From contig NZ_WITI01000007.1 in assembly GCF_009601055.1 (NCBI RefSeq), positions 1 through 64,000 on the forward strand: a stretch of DNA of 64,000 nucleotides, in the 5' to 3' direction. The notes beneath the pieces are model-generated. The model did no database searches. It was given only the letters and a program-made list of their open reading frames with translations, and was not told the DNA's origin. Origin of the DNA: Lactococcus sp. dk101 (GTDB taxonomy: Bacteria; Bacillota; Bacilli; Lactobacillales; Streptococcaceae). This document shows, one piece after another, positions 1 to 6,959 of the stretch; positions within the stretch are counted from its first letter, which is position 1; each line of letters opens with the position of its first letter. The translations under genes were made by a program, and so were the position numbers.

Positions 1-54
1 TTTTACGTTGACTTGTATTTTATTTTTTTCCATTTTTGTTTCCTATTCTTAATG

Positions 55-126
55 TTTTTTAATGTCTCTCTCATGCTATAATGTCTGTAGGCTATTGGTA
101 GTAGCCTAGATTATAGAAAGGAGGTG
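55..126 (+). promoter_or_regulatory. Cargo-gene promoter with 5' hairpin, copy 1
   Basis: The segment holds an extended -10 box (TGCTATAAT, hexamer at 77-82) and, where transcription should begin, an inverted repeat (TAGGCTA ... TAGCCTA, 88-108). An AAAGGAGG ribosome site follows. A second copy with only a few differences lies at 1023-1096. The hairpin sits at the predicted 5' end of the mRNA, so it could be an operator or an mRNA-stabilising stem. Confidence 0.7.
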
Positions 127-129
127 TGT

Positions 130-546
130 ATGATTTATAATTTAGTTAAAAATATGCTTCCATTTTTGGAAAAGTATTCGGGATATATATCTTTGATACT
201 ATTTGTTGTTTGGATAATTCAAATGAAGTCAAAACATTATATTCTCTACCTGGAAATTAAAGCCAAGCGAAAACACGAGAAGAATGAAATAGGGTTAATG
301 AATTACAATAACAATAACCCTAACTACCAAATGCAACTTTCAAGCGGGTGGTATAAATTATATGTTTCATACTTAAATTCGAGATACAACACTTTATTCT
401 TGTCTTTGACATTCGCTTATATTTCATTCAATACTAAATCGTACTATGAGAGTTCTAGTGATAATTTTTATAAGCTCCTTGGAATTTCAACTACACTATT
501 TTTAGCAGGTCTATCATATATCCAGCGAAACACAACACAAAAATAA
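130..546 (+). CDS. Small membrane protein, prophage cargo
   Basis: A 138-residue protein that I do not recognise. It has a hydrophobic N-terminal segment (about residues 10-30), a basic middle stretch, and two further hydrophobic segments near 85-100 and 113-130, so it is probably a two- or three-pass membrane protein. ATG at 130 is chosen over an in-frame GTG at 124 because GGAGG at 120-124 is then five bases away. It stands alone behind a promoter shared with another cargo gene and points against the prophage early genes. That suggests lysogeny-expressed cargo such as superinfection exclusion, which is inference only. Its 3' end overlaps the convergent gene at 491-757. Confidence 0.7.
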   Translation: MIYNLVKNMLPFLEKYSGYISLILFVVWIIQMKSKHYILYLEIKAKRKHEKNEIGLMNYNNNNPNYQMQLSSGWYKLYVSYLNSRYNTLFLSLTFAYISFNTKSYYESSSDNFYKLLGISTTLFLAGLSYIQRNTTQK

Positions 547-757
547 TTAGTAAGTACCTATTAATATTTGTATGAATTTGAACTGTACATGTAATGTCTG
601 GATGCTCTAAATCATCAACTTCAACTACTTCTTTTACCTTGTAATTTTTTAAAATTCTAAAGCTTTCAAGTATTTCTTTTTTTTCTTCATGTTTACACCT
701 AACAGTTATCAATATTACTTGCCTATCTGAAAACATTTCTAATAATTTCGATATCAA
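491..757 (-). CDS. Small protein with C-terminal membrane anchor
   Basis: An 88-residue protein with no recognised family. The N-terminal 65 residues are charged and look soluble; residues about 68-85 form a single hydrophobic helix. It starts at TTG behind GGGAG eight bases upstream, about 20 bp after the end of the 780-1001 gene, so the two probably form one transcript. It overlaps the convergent gene 130-546 by 56 bp, which lowers confidence that both are real. Confidence 0.5.
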   Translation of the reverse strand: MISKLLEMFSDRQVILITVRCKHEEKKEILESFRILKNYKVKEVVEVDDLEHPDITCTVQIHTNINRYLLIIFVLCFAGYMIDLLKIV

Positions 758-779
758 TTAAATAACTCCCAGTCTTCTC

Positions 780-1001
780 TTAAAATATCTTGACCTCCTG
801 GATTCCAATATCTTCTAGGTTCGGGATATTTTTTTTCATACCCATCTTTTGTTTGTCAAAGTAAGGTTTATCTCCCATAAGTACCATGCCAAGCGAAGCT
901 GAGGTAGTTGGAATAATAATAACTCCACTTTCTTTGTAATCATCGTTTGTAATCGCCTTATTTTCGTCTAAGGCTTTTTTTGTTGCTTCGATAATATTCA
1001 T
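780..1001 (-). CDS. Small phage protein, possibly DUF2829/Tad2-like
   Basis: A 73-residue protein that opens with the pattern MNIIEATKKALDENKAI and ends with a PNLEDIGIQEV-like stretch. Both resemble the short phage DUF2829 proteins; some members of that family (Tad2) sequester the signal molecule of Thoeris defence. The central aromatic segment of that family is poorly conserved here, so the assignment is tentative. AAAGGAAACAAG precedes the ATG. It lies first in a two-gene minus-strand unit with 491-757. Confidence 0.45.
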   Translation of the reverse strand: MNIIEATKKALDENKAITNDDYKESGVIIIPTTSASLGMVLMGDKPYFDKQKMGMKKNIPNLEDIGIQEVKIF

Positions 1002-1022
1002 TTTCTTGTTTCCTTTTCTAAT

Positions 1023-1096
1023 TTTTTTTAATGTCTCTCTCGTGCTATAATGTCTGTAGGCTATTGGTAGTAGCCGTGATTATAGAAAGGAGGTGT
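1023..1096 (+). promoter_or_regulatory. Cargo-gene promoter with 5' hairpin, copy 2
   Basis: Near-identical to 55-126: the same TGCTATAAT -10 box, the same GGCTA ... TAGCC hairpin just after the expected start of transcription, and the same AAAGGAGG. It drives the gene at 1100. Confidence 0.7.
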
Positions 1097-1099
1097 TTT

Positions 1100-1291
1100 A
1101 TGACTAAAACTAATGAAAAAATAGCTCATGATTTGGCAATTTGCATTTTAAATAATCCTGAAAATGTTGAAAACTTTTTTTCTGTTTTAGAGGAAGCAGA
1201 AATCATTAACGAAGATGAAAACATTCCTAAAAAATATGTTGTTGCTTACCAAAACATAGTTAACACCATTGAATCTGAACTAAATAACTAA
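1100..1291 (+). CDS. Small acidic protein, prophage cargo
   Basis: A 63-residue acidic, helical protein that I do not recognise. The ATG at 1100 is set by GGAGG at 1089-1093; an upstream in-frame start at 1031 would lie inside the promoter repeat and is rejected. It shares its promoter and leader with the membrane protein at 130, although the two proteins are unrelated, which implies co-regulation of two separate cargo genes. It ends four bases into the convergent gene 1288-1551. Confidence 0.65.
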   Translation: MTKTNEKIAHDLAICILNNPENVENFFSVLEEAEIINEDENIPKKYVVAYQNIVNTIESELNN

Positions 1292-1551
1292 TTTATCCCC
1301 CACTTGTTAGCTTTTTTTCTATTAGCTTTAGTGGGTTTACTTATTGCGATTTTTTCTATTTTTTTGACTGCTTCTTCAATGATGAATCCGCCTGTATCTC
1401 CCCAAAGAAGAAACTTTCCTTGTTTTACAGCCTTGATCGCTTCAGCGTAAGTTGGAAAAGCATATAATGCTTCATCTACCAATTGATCTATGAGTTCATT
1501 TGTTGCATTTCTGCACGCTGTTAATTTTTCAATGAATTCTTTATCGTTCAT
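1288..1551 (-). CDS. Phage early-region protein of unknown function
   Basis: An 87-residue protein, helical and basic at the C-terminus (KPTKANRKKANK), with no family I can name. The start at 1551 is chosen because AAGGAG lies six bases upstream; the longer in-frame version starting at 1575 would overlap the antirepressor stop and has no ribosome site. It is the last gene visible in the minus-strand early operon after the antirepressor. Confidence 0.6.
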   Translation of the reverse strand: MNDKEFIEKLTACRNATNELIDQLVDEALYAFPTYAEAIKAVKQGKFLLWGDTGGFIIEEAVKKIEKIAISKPTKANRKKANKWGIN

Positions 1552-1571
1552 CTTTTTCTCCTTAAAACAGC

Positions 1572-2339
1572 TCAAGCTGCATCATTCTTTTCAATAGTTG
1601 GTAGAATACCTTCAGACTTAAGCACGTTGTAAATGAATATCCGTCCTTTTTGAGTCCATTTAGTGTTCATGACGACTTTTTCACCACCTTTTTTATAGTT
1701 AGGTAGGATTGTCGTATCGCTAAACGTGTATCCGTGATTTTTGTGTTTGGCATATAATAGCCACTGACCGCCGACTTTATGTTGAATTTGTAGTTCAAAT
1801 AGCTTTTTATTTAGTGCCTGTGCTGTCATGCCGTAGTCGTCAGCAATTTGACTAATCGTTACGAGTGACTTAGACTTAAGAATGCGATCATAGTAATCAG
1901 CCTTTGGGCGACTTTCAGCGACTTGTTGAGATAACATCGCTGTTTTTTCTTGTTCTGTTTTGAGCTGTGTGGCAAGCTGAATGATGAAGTCTGGGCTAGT
2001 CAATGTTTTTTCAATGACTTCGCTAGTCATGTACGCTCCGTGCTTGCGGATTGTTTTCATAGTTTCTTTAACTTTCTTCTTGAAAAGTTTTGCTTGTTGT
2101 TTTCTTGACTGCATTAAAACTTCATAAAGTCCATCTTCAGTTAAAAACCACATGTTTCGATTTTGACCTGATGTAGATACTACCGACATCAGCTTTTCAT
2201 CATCATCAATATTATTAAGCATGTCACGATTATTTTTAATTTCTAACATTTCTGCAATATCTTTTGCTAAAAACAACGGATTTTCTGCTGTACCATATAT
2301 TTTTGCTTTAAATCCATCAACGTTTTGTAATACGTTCAT
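1572..2339 (-). CDS. Phage antirepressor, BRO-N plus KilAC
   Basis: A 255-residue two-domain antirepressor. Residues about 5-105 form a BRO-N domain (PLFLAKDIAEMLEIKNNRDML, then WFLTEDGLYEVLMQSRKQQAKLFKKKV). Residues about 145-245 form a KilAC/ANT domain (SLVTISQIADDYGMTAQALNKKLFE, then WTQKGRIFIYNVL). Such proteins bind DNA and counter the phage repressor during induction. AAAGGAACACGAAA precedes the ATG. It follows the DUF771-like gene in the early operon. Confidence 0.85.
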   Translation of the reverse strand: MNVLQNVDGFKAKIYGTAENPLFLAKDIAEMLEIKNNRDMLNNIDDDEKLMSVVSTSGQNRNMWFLTEDGLYEVLMQSRKQQAKLFKKKVKETMKTIRKHGAYMTSEVIEKTLTSPDFIIQLATQLKTEQEKTAMLSQQVAESRPKADYYDRILKSKSLVTISQIADDYGMTAQALNKKLFELQIQHKVGGQWLLYAKHKNHGYTFSDTTILPNYKKGGEKVVMNTKWTQKGRIFIYNVLKSEGILPTIEKNDAA

Positions 2340-2355
2340 TTTCGTGTTCCTTTCG

Positions 2356-2685
2356 TTATTTGGAAACCCAGCTGTTTTTTGTCAGCCAAGCTTTTGCTTT
2401 ATTTTTATTGAAGCTATAGCCATTCCTACCGCCTTTAGGATATTTAACCCAAGCTGTGGGAGAGCCTTTAGCTTCATCAATACGAGCTTTCAAACTATCG
2501 TTTTTATCCAAGAGCTCTCTTACTAACCAAGTGCGACCTCTTCCCGTATAGTTTTTAAGCCACTCCCAGCCAACGTATTCGTTCTCCTCATCACTAACTG
2601 TTATTTTTACTCCGCTAACAGCATCGGAAACAATTTGATTAATTATTCTTAGCTGCAACGGTGTAAATACATCTTCTTCCTTCAT
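2356..2685 (-). CDS. DUF771-family phage protein
   Basis: A 109-residue protein with the features I associate with DUF771: a W-x2-L-K tryptophan-rich segment followed by GRGRTWLVRELL, and a C-terminal VKYPKGGRNGYSFNKNKAKAWL. These small proteins are common just after cro in phages of low-GC Gram-positive bacteria and are presumed DNA-binding. The start overlaps the end of the Cro-like gene by four bases (ATGA), so the two are translationally coupled. Confidence 0.65.
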   Translation of the reverse strand: MKEEDVFTPLQLRIINQIVSDAVSGVKITVSDEENEYVGWEWLKNYTGRGRTWLVRELLDKNDSLKARIDEAKGSPTAWVKYPKGGRNGYSFNKNKAKAWLTKNSWVSK

Positions 2686-2948
2686 TGATTCTCCTTTGAA
2701 AACGATTTGTGTTGCAACTTGTCAACTTTTAATGTAAAAAAATATGATACCTCAAAAAGTTTATGCTTATCTATCCCAGTTGCATCTGAAATTTTCTTTA
2801 TTAGTTCGACATCTAATTTTGAAGGCTTTTTTCGTAATCTGTACAAATAACTTTTGTCAATATTAGATTTTGCAGCAATAGCCGAGTATTTCATGCCAGT
2901 TGACTCTAGTAGGTCATCAAGTGGTTTATATGTTTTTTTCTCTCCCAT
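2682..2948 (-). CDS. Cro-like HTH regulator
   Basis: An 88-residue protein with a helix-turn-helix at about residues 18-45 (YSAIAAKSNIDKSYLYRLRK). The second of two tandem ATGs (2948) is preferred because AGGAG is then five bases away. It heads the coupled series Cro-like, DUF771, antirepressor. A TTGTCAACTTTT match to the CI operator lies inside its own coding region at about 2718-2730. Confidence 0.7.
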   Translation of the reverse strand: MGEKKTYKPLDDLLESTGMKYSAIAAKSNIDKSYLYRLRKKPSKLDVELIKKISDATGIDKHKLFEVSYFFTLKVDKLQHKSFSKENQ

Positions 2949-2977
2949 CATGGCTCCTTTCCCAAATTCTTGTTGTT

Positions 2978-3066
2978 TTTTAATCCTCTAGTGCTATAAT
3001 GTTATTAGAGCAAGCATTACTAGTAATAATGCCTACCCTAATAATATAATAGAGAGGAGATAATAA
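2978..3066 (+). promoter_or_regulatory. Diverged third copy of the cargo promoter
   Basis: Has TGCTATAATGT like the copies at 55 and 1023, followed by a different inverted repeat (GCATTAC ... GTAATAATGC) in the same place after the -10 box. A GAGAGGAG ribosome site leads into the zinc-ribbon gene at 3068. Confidence 0.5.
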
Positions 3067-3067
3067 T

Positions 3068-3205
3068 ATGCACTCTACAGGCGAAAAACCTGGCAAAGGT
3101 GAGTACTATTGCACAAATTGCGGGCAAAATGTGTCACTTGACCAAAGCACAGATACTTTACCACCTTGCCCACGTTGTAACCACACCCAATTTAAAAAAG
3201 GGTGA
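3068..3205 (+). CDS. Small zinc-ribbon protein
   Basis: A 45-residue protein with two Cys-x2-Cys knuckles (YYCTNCGQ and PPCPRCNH), the spacing of a zinc ribbon. Similar short zinc-ribbon proteins are frequent in lactococcal prophages; I do not know its function. GAGAGGAG precedes the ATG by seven bases. It runs against the flanking early genes and has its own promoter and terminator, so it is a third cargo gene of the same type as those at 130 and 1100. Confidence 0.7.
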   Translation: MHSTGEKPGKGEYYCTNCGQNVSLDQSTDTLPPCPRCNHTQFKKG

Positions 3206-3210
3206 GTCGT

Positions 3211-3238
3211 GAGAGAATCGTAAGATTCTCTTTTTAAA
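3211..3238 (+). terminator. Terminator after the zinc-ribbon gene
   Basis: Inverted repeat GAGAATC-GTAA-GATTCTC followed by a run of five T, a few bases after the stop codon. Confidence 0.7.
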
Positions 3239-3356
3239 TTTCAATTTCACGACTAAAAAAGCAGAAATGTTTCCCTAAAATATCTAATTGTATCCAAGAA
3301 ACAGCTTTTCTAGTGTTTTTTTCATCACTGTATTTTGTAATATAATGTTTAACCAT
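3234..3356 (-). CDS. Very small phage protein (40 residues)
   Basis: A 40-residue basic, aromatic protein (contains KAVSWIQLDILGKHFCFF) that I do not recognise by name. AAGGAG five bases before ATG is one of the better ribosome sites in the prophage. It is the first gene downstream of the strong minus-strand promoter at 3507-3535, so it should be expressed immediately on induction. Confidence 0.65.
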   Translation of the reverse strand: MVKHYITKYSDEKNTRKAVSWIQLDILGKHFCFFSREIEI

Positions 3357-3394
3357 TTTTCTCCTTCCTGCCCTTTGGGCTATTTACTTTAACA

Positions 3395-3480
3395 AGTACT
3401 CGTCACGGGGTTTACGCAACGTACCCACACCCTGCACAAGTCCGAAACATTACGAATTACTCGGCAAATGCTGTGTTTGT
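3395..3480 (-). other. Early-operon leader motif shared with the satellite
   Basis: Read on the minus strand, this untranslated stretch starts GAACAAACACAG and later contains GTACGTTGCGTAAACCCCGT. The satellite carries the same two blocks in the same order at 56517-56575 (GAACAAACGCAG, then GTACACAGCGTAAACCTCGT). Each copy lies upstream of a short early gene. Function unknown; candidates are a regulatory RNA leader or a protein-binding site. Confidence 0.45.
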
Positions 3481-3506
3481 TCTCTGTATTTCTTAAGTAT
3501 GATTTA

Positions 3507-3535
3507 ATTATAAAGTATAAGTTGTAATTTGTCAA
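3507..3535 (-). promoter_or_regulatory. Prophage early (lytic) promoter
   Basis: A perfect vegetative promoter on the minus strand: TTGACA at 3530-3535, 17-bp spacer, TATAAT at 3507-3512. It fires away from cI towards the early genes, and its -35 box lies inside a repeated operator sequence. Confidence 0.85.
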
Positions 3536-3563
3536 CTTTTTAGGTTGGCTTTTGTCAACTTTT
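3528..3563. promoter_or_regulatory. CI operator repeats
   Basis: The 13-mer TTTGTCAACTTTT occurs at 3528-3540 and again at 3551-3563, between the divergent promoters. A third near copy lies in the Cro-like gene at 2718-2730. One copy covers the -35 box of the early promoter, as expected for repressor binding. Confidence 0.6.
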
Positions 3564-3566
3564 CTA

Positions 3567-3595
3567 TTGCAATTTAATCCCTTTTTATATATAAT
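3567..3595 (+). promoter_or_regulatory. cI promoter giving a leaderless transcript
   Basis: TTGCAA at 3567-3572, 17-bp spacer, TATAAT at 3590-3595. Only six bases separate the -10 box from the cI ATG and there is no Shine-Dalgarno, so transcription should start at or next to the A of the start codon. Confidence 0.75.
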
Positions 3596-3601
3596 ATAAC
3601 T

Positions 3602-4366
3602 ATGAAAAATAAAGCATTCGCAGATAGATTGAAAGAAGCCAGAAAGTCAGCAAAACTTTCCCAGCAGTCATTAGCTGACAAAATTGGGCGCACAAAGTCA
3701 ACAATTTCTAGGTGGGAAAGTGGAGAAAGAAATCCTAAAATGTTTGAGATGGTTGAATTAGAAAATATTCTTGGAGTATCTGCCCAAACATTGATGTTCG
3801 GAAAAGATAAAATTGAATCAGACGCTATAACTCCTCACATTTTAAGAGTAAGTTCACAACTTAACAAAACGAGACAAGAAAAAGTCCTTAATTTTGCTGT
3901 TGCTCAATTAGATGAACAAGAATTAGAAAAAAATAAAATAATTGACATTAGTAACCAATCTCGTACTTCTCAATTAACTGCCGTTGAAACAGTAGAAAAA
4001 GTTTCTGCTGGATTTGGATTCCATTATGGTGAAAATGAAAAATCTCTCTATTACACCCTAAGAACAGATTTACCACGATTTGATTTTGCAACCGTTGTTG
4101 ATGGAGACTCTATGGAGCCTACACTTCATGACGGAGATGTTATTCTTATCAAGCAAACGTACGATACCCCTCAAGGTGGTATCTATGTCGTTGACTATGA
4201 TGGTACCTCTTGGGTAAAAGAAGTTACTCTTGACGAAGAAGAACTAATTTTACATTCAGTTAATGAGAAATATCGTGATAGATTTCTTCCAGTTCCTCCT
4301 GAGGATGGTGAATATTGGAATATTGTCGGTGAAGTCGTTGATTGGTTTACACCAGAAATTGTATAG
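3602..4366 (+). CDS. CI-type prophage repressor with S24 peptidase
   Basis: A 254-residue repressor. Residues 5-65 form an XRE helix-turn-helix (LSQQSLADKIGRTKSTISRW). Residues about 125-250 form a LexA/CI-type S24 peptidase: cleavage site Ala136-Gly137, nucleophile Ser170 in GDSMEPTLHDGDV, general base Lys206 in SWVKEV. The prophage should therefore be inducible by RecA and DNA damage. The gene has no ribosome site and is predicted leaderless. It reads towards the integrase, with the 107-residue protein in between. Confidence 0.9.
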   Translation: MKNKAFADRLKEARKSAKLSQQSLADKIGRTKSTISRWESGERNPKMFEMVELENILGVSAQTLMFGKDKIESDAITPHILRVSSQLNKTRQEKVLNFAVAQLDEQELEKNKIIDISNQSRTSQLTAVETVEKVSAGFGFHYGENEKSLYYTLRTDLPRFDFATVVDGDSMEPTLHDGDVILIKQTYDTPQGGIYVVDYDGTSWVKEVTLDEEELILHSVNEKYRDRFLPVPPEDGEYWNIVGEVVDWFTPEIV

Positions 4367-4378
4367 GAGAGTTTTTTT

Positions 4379-4702
4379 ATGGATATTGATGAATTTAAAG
4401 ACTACGTTGAAAAGAATAGTAATGCTAAAGATATTTTCACTGCAAAAATGAAAGAGTATCTCAATTCAGTAATTATTTCTGGAGATGGTAAAGTTACTTT
4501 GACCCAATCTCAAGCTGAAAGTGAAATTAAAAAATCTTGGAACCAATCAATAAAAAAATTGTACGATTCAGTCAAAAGAAATGTTACTACTAAAGCATCA
4601 GATGCACATGAAACAAAAGTTGAAAAATGGTTAAACAAATTAAGTGAGCTGGAAGTTTTGGATAATTTTACTGAAGAACTTGATAATATGGAATTTGATT
4701 AA
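4379..4702 (+). CDS. Unknown protein in the lysogeny module
   Basis: A 107-residue, highly charged, helical protein with no recognised motif, probably cytoplasmic. AGGAG precedes the ATG by eight bases, 12 bp after the cI stop, so it is co-transcribed with cI and expressed in the lysogen. Genes in this position often affect superinfection or lysogeny, but nothing in the sequence proves that here. Confidence 0.65.
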   Translation: MDIDEFKDYVEKNSNAKDIFTAKMKEYLNSVIISGDGKVTLTQSQAESEIKKSWNQSIKKLYDSVKRNVTTKASDAHETKVEKWLNKLSELEVLDNFTEELDNMEFD

Positions 4703-4739
4703 ATTGTTCTGCTGAAAAAATATACTATGAATAAAAAAT

Positions 4740-4759
4740 AGCCACCATACGGTGGCTAA
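4740..4759 (-). terminator. Hairpin between the cI operon and int
   Basis: Perfect eight-base-pair stem TAGCCACC-ATAC-GGTGGCTA. The T-run (TTTTTT) follows it on the minus strand only, so it should stop antisense transcription entering from int; on the plus strand it is a hairpin without a T-run just before the integrase ribosome site. Confidence 0.5.
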
Positions 4760-4778
4760 TCTTATATAGAGGTACATT

Positions 4779-5849
4779 ATGGCATACTTTAGAAAAAGAG
4801 GTAAGGTATGGGAATATCGAATATCCTATAAGGATAGAGCTGGTAAAAGTAGAATTAAATCAAAGGGAGGTTTTGCTACAAAGAAAGAAGCTACTAACGC
4901 TTCACTCGAAGAAGAAATGAAGCTTAACAGAAAGATTTTTGAAGATAAGTCATTGATTTTTTCTGATTTTTTTAAGAAGTGGGCTGAAATTTACAAAGAA
5001 CCTATTGTAACTGTAGTTACTTACAAAAAAATACTTATGTTTTCAAAGCAAGTTGAACGTTATTTTGGCGATGCTAAGGTTGTAGATATTTCTCCGACAT
5101 ACTATCAAGAATTACTCAATGATTACGGAAAAAAGTATTCTCAAGAAACAATTACTCAATTTCACCATTACGTTAAAGCAAGTATGAAAATTGCTGTTAG
5201 AGAAAAACTCGTAGATCAAAATTTTGCTGAGTATGCCACCGCTAAATCAAAAGTAAAGAGTAGACCGATAGAAGAAAGTTTTTTAGAAGAAGATGAATTT
5301 TTGAAATTAATTGAGCAGTCAAAGGCTAAATATCAAATTAAAAGCCACATGGCTATCTATCTAATTTGTGTTTCAGGAATGAGATTTGCTGAATGTATCG
5401 GATTGACCTGGAAAGATGTAGACTTTGACAAAGGAAGTTTAAATATAAACAAAACATGGAATTACTCTATTACACATAATTTTGCGGAAACAAAAAATAA
5501 GTCTTCCATTCGAATTATTCCAATCGACTCAGAAACAGTTAATTTGTTAAAAAAATTCAAAAAGGAGCAACCAAAGGACAAGTATAATCGTATCTTTGGC
5601 AATATAACGCATACGGCCGTTTCTAAGGCACTTAAACGAGCTGTTGGTAGAAATATCCATATTCACTCTCTAAGGCACACATACGCCTCTTATTTAATCT
5701 CACAGGGCATTGATTTAATTTCTATATCTAAAATACTGGGACATGAAAATCTAAACATAACTCTTTCTGTTTATGCGCATCAACTTGATAAATTAAAACA
5801 GAAAAATGATGATAGGGTGAAAGAGGTATTCAATAAAATTAATAGCTAA
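4779..5849 (+). CDS. int: Prophage tyrosine integrase
   Basis: A 356-residue tyrosine recombinase. It has an N-terminal AP2-like arm-binding domain (about 1-50; GKVWEYRISYKDRAGK), a SAM-like core-binding domain (about 60-160) and the catalytic domain. Catalytic residues visible are Arg in SGMRFAECIGL, His-x-x-Arg in HSLRHTYASYL, His in LGHENLNITL, and the Tyr nucleophile in SVYAHQ. It is the last gene before the attachment region and points at tRNA-Ser, so the tRNA 3' end is the likely attachment site. The other attachment half lies outside the window. Confidence 0.92.
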   Translation: MAYFRKRGKVWEYRISYKDRAGKSRIKSKGGFATKKEATNASLEEEMKLNRKIFEDKSLIFSDFFKKWAEIYKEPIVTVVTYKKILMFSKQVERYFGDAKVVDISPTYYQELLNDYGKKYSQETITQFHHYVKASMKIAVREKLVDQNFAEYATAKSKVKSRPIEESFLEEDEFLKLIEQSKAKYQIKSHMAIYLICVSGMRFAECIGLTWKDVDFDKGSLNINKTWNYSITHNFAETKNKSSIRIIPIDSETVNLLKKFKKEQPKDKYNRIFGNITHTAVSKALKRAVGRNIHIHSLRHTYASYLISQGIDLISISKILGHENLNITLSVYAHQLDKLKQKNDDRVKEVFNKINS

Positions 5850-5867
5850 ATTTTAGCTATTTTTTTG
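5842..5867 (+). terminator. Terminator overlapping the int stop codon
   Basis: TAGCTAAA-TTTTAGCTA inverted repeat followed by seven T; the integrase stop codon is inside the left arm. Confidence 0.65.
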
Positions 5868-5927
5868 ACCTAAATTTGACCTAAATTTGACCTAAATTTG
5901 ACCTAAATGACCTAAATTTGACCTAAA
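5864..5927. repeat. Six tandem TTTGACCTAAA units
   Basis: Units of 11 bp start at 5864, 5875, 5886, 5897, 5908 and 5917; the fifth lacks two bases. They lie between int and tRNA-Ser. The position suits integrase or excisionase arm-binding sites, or replication slippage. Confidence 0.85.
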
Positions 5928-5969
5928 TTTTTTGAGACAAAACAAAAGTCTAGAATAAATAAACATGCT

Positions 5970-5995
5970 AAAAACCGCACTGTTATGCGGTTTTT
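5970..5995. terminator. Bidirectional terminator beside tRNA-Ser
   Basis: AAAAACCGCA-ctgtta-TGCGGTTTTT, with T-runs on both strands. On the minus strand it lies just downstream of tRNA-Ser. Confidence 0.8.
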
Positions 5996-6030
5996 AATTC
6001 TCGTAACTTATCGTAGATTGTTACAATTAA

Positions 6031-6117
6031 GGAGAGAAGGGGATTCGAACCCCCGAAACGCTTGTGACGTTTACACACTTTCCAGGCGTGCTCCTTCGAC
6101 CACTCGGACATCTCTCC
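6031..6117 (-). tRNA. tRNA-Ser (GGA anticodon)
   Basis: An 87-base class II tRNA with acceptor strands GGAGAGA and TCTCTCC, a long variable arm (AACGTCACAAGCGTT region), a GGTTCGAATCC T-arm, and anticodon GGA flanked by CT and AAG. CCA is not encoded. Its 3' end faces the integrase at 4779, so it is the probable integration target. Confidence 0.93.
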
Positions 6118-6224
6118 ATGACCTTACTTAGAATTATTTTCGAGAATAAATCACTGTTAAAATTTATTCCGTGAGGAATTACGTTGTCCATTTGCTTATT
6201 TGCTGAAGCAAAAAGAGCAAAGGG

Positions 6225-6276
6225 CACTCGGTCATCTCTCTGTGAATTTACTTAGCCTTATTTTCGAGAATAAATC
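6225..6276 (-). repeat. Partial duplicate of the tRNA-Ser 5' end and flank
   Basis: This segment matches 6101-6152 over 52 bp with about eight differences. It contains the first bases of the tRNA (CACTCGG.CATCTCTC on the plus strand) and the adjoining TTATTTTCGAGAATAAATC. It is a truncated, decayed second copy of the tRNA 5' end, consistent with an old integration or tandem-duplication scar. Confidence 0.75.
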
Positions 6277-6347
6277 GTTATGCATGTTTATTCTAACAAA
6301 TTTTATAAGAATTGTCATTTTTGAATATGGTCAGCGCTGACAACTCA

Positions 6348-6959
6348 TCATATCAGCTTTTCTTTATGAATTTGCTCCACCGCAGCATTTCCGTCATTGA
6401 GTTTGTCCCAAATCACTGCTTTTCCTGCTTTCAAGGATTTTTTCACATCAATAATCCGCTGATTGCTGGAGCCGCGAAATTGCAGGTTCAGATTTTTCTT
6501 TGCCAGCTCAAAACGGCCGTCCACCAAAATATCAAGCAACCGTAACATTTCCTGCTTGTCAGCACTGACAACCTCCGACTCAAGCTGTAATTCTTCCCAA
6601 GTGTAGCCCGTCCATGACCAGATGTCCTTCTCAGGTAATTCTCGACGAATACGGCTTAATAAAGGTAATAAAATTCCAGTATTCAAGAAAGGCTCACCAC
6701 CAAGGAGGGTCAATCCCTGCACGTAAGGTTGTGCCAAATCTGCCATGATTTGGTCTTCCAGCGCTTGCGAATAGGGCTTGCCATACTGAAACGACCAAGT
6801 CGCTTGATTGTAACAGCCCGCACAATGAAAGAGACAGCCCGACACATAGAGCGAGCAACGCACGCCCTCACCGTCCACAAAATTGAACGGCTTATAATCC
6901 GCAATGTAGCCCTGCGACAAATCAGCCGCGCGCCATTCATTTGGCTTTGGGTTGTTCAT
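6348..6959 (-). CDS. nrdG: Anaerobic ribonucleotide reductase activase
   Basis: A 203-residue radical-SAM activase that puts the glycyl radical on NrdD. The iron-sulphur motif Cys-x3-Cys-x2-Cys is at residues 42-49 (GCLFHCAGCY). The SAM-binding glycine patch (LLGGEPFLN) and the family opening GYIADYKPFNFVDGEG are clear. The ATG at 6959 follows GGAGG by nine bases; an in-frame TTG two codons earlier is less likely. It is separated from nrdD by five other genes on the same strand, an unusual arrangement for this pair. Confidence 0.93.
   Translation of the reverse strand: MNNPKPNEWRAADLSQGYIADYKPFNFVDGEGVRCSLYVSGCLFHCAGCYNQATWSFQYGKPYSQALEDQIMADLAQPYVQGLTLLGGEPFLNTGILLPLLSRIRRELPEKDIWSWTGYTWEELQLESEVVSADKQEMLRLLDILVDGRFELAKKNLNLQFRGSSNQRIIDVKKSLKAGKAVIWDKLNDGNAAVEQIHKEKLI

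Noticed and set aside
5864-5927. CRISPR array
   Set aside because: Units are directly adjacent with no spacers and no cas genes are present.
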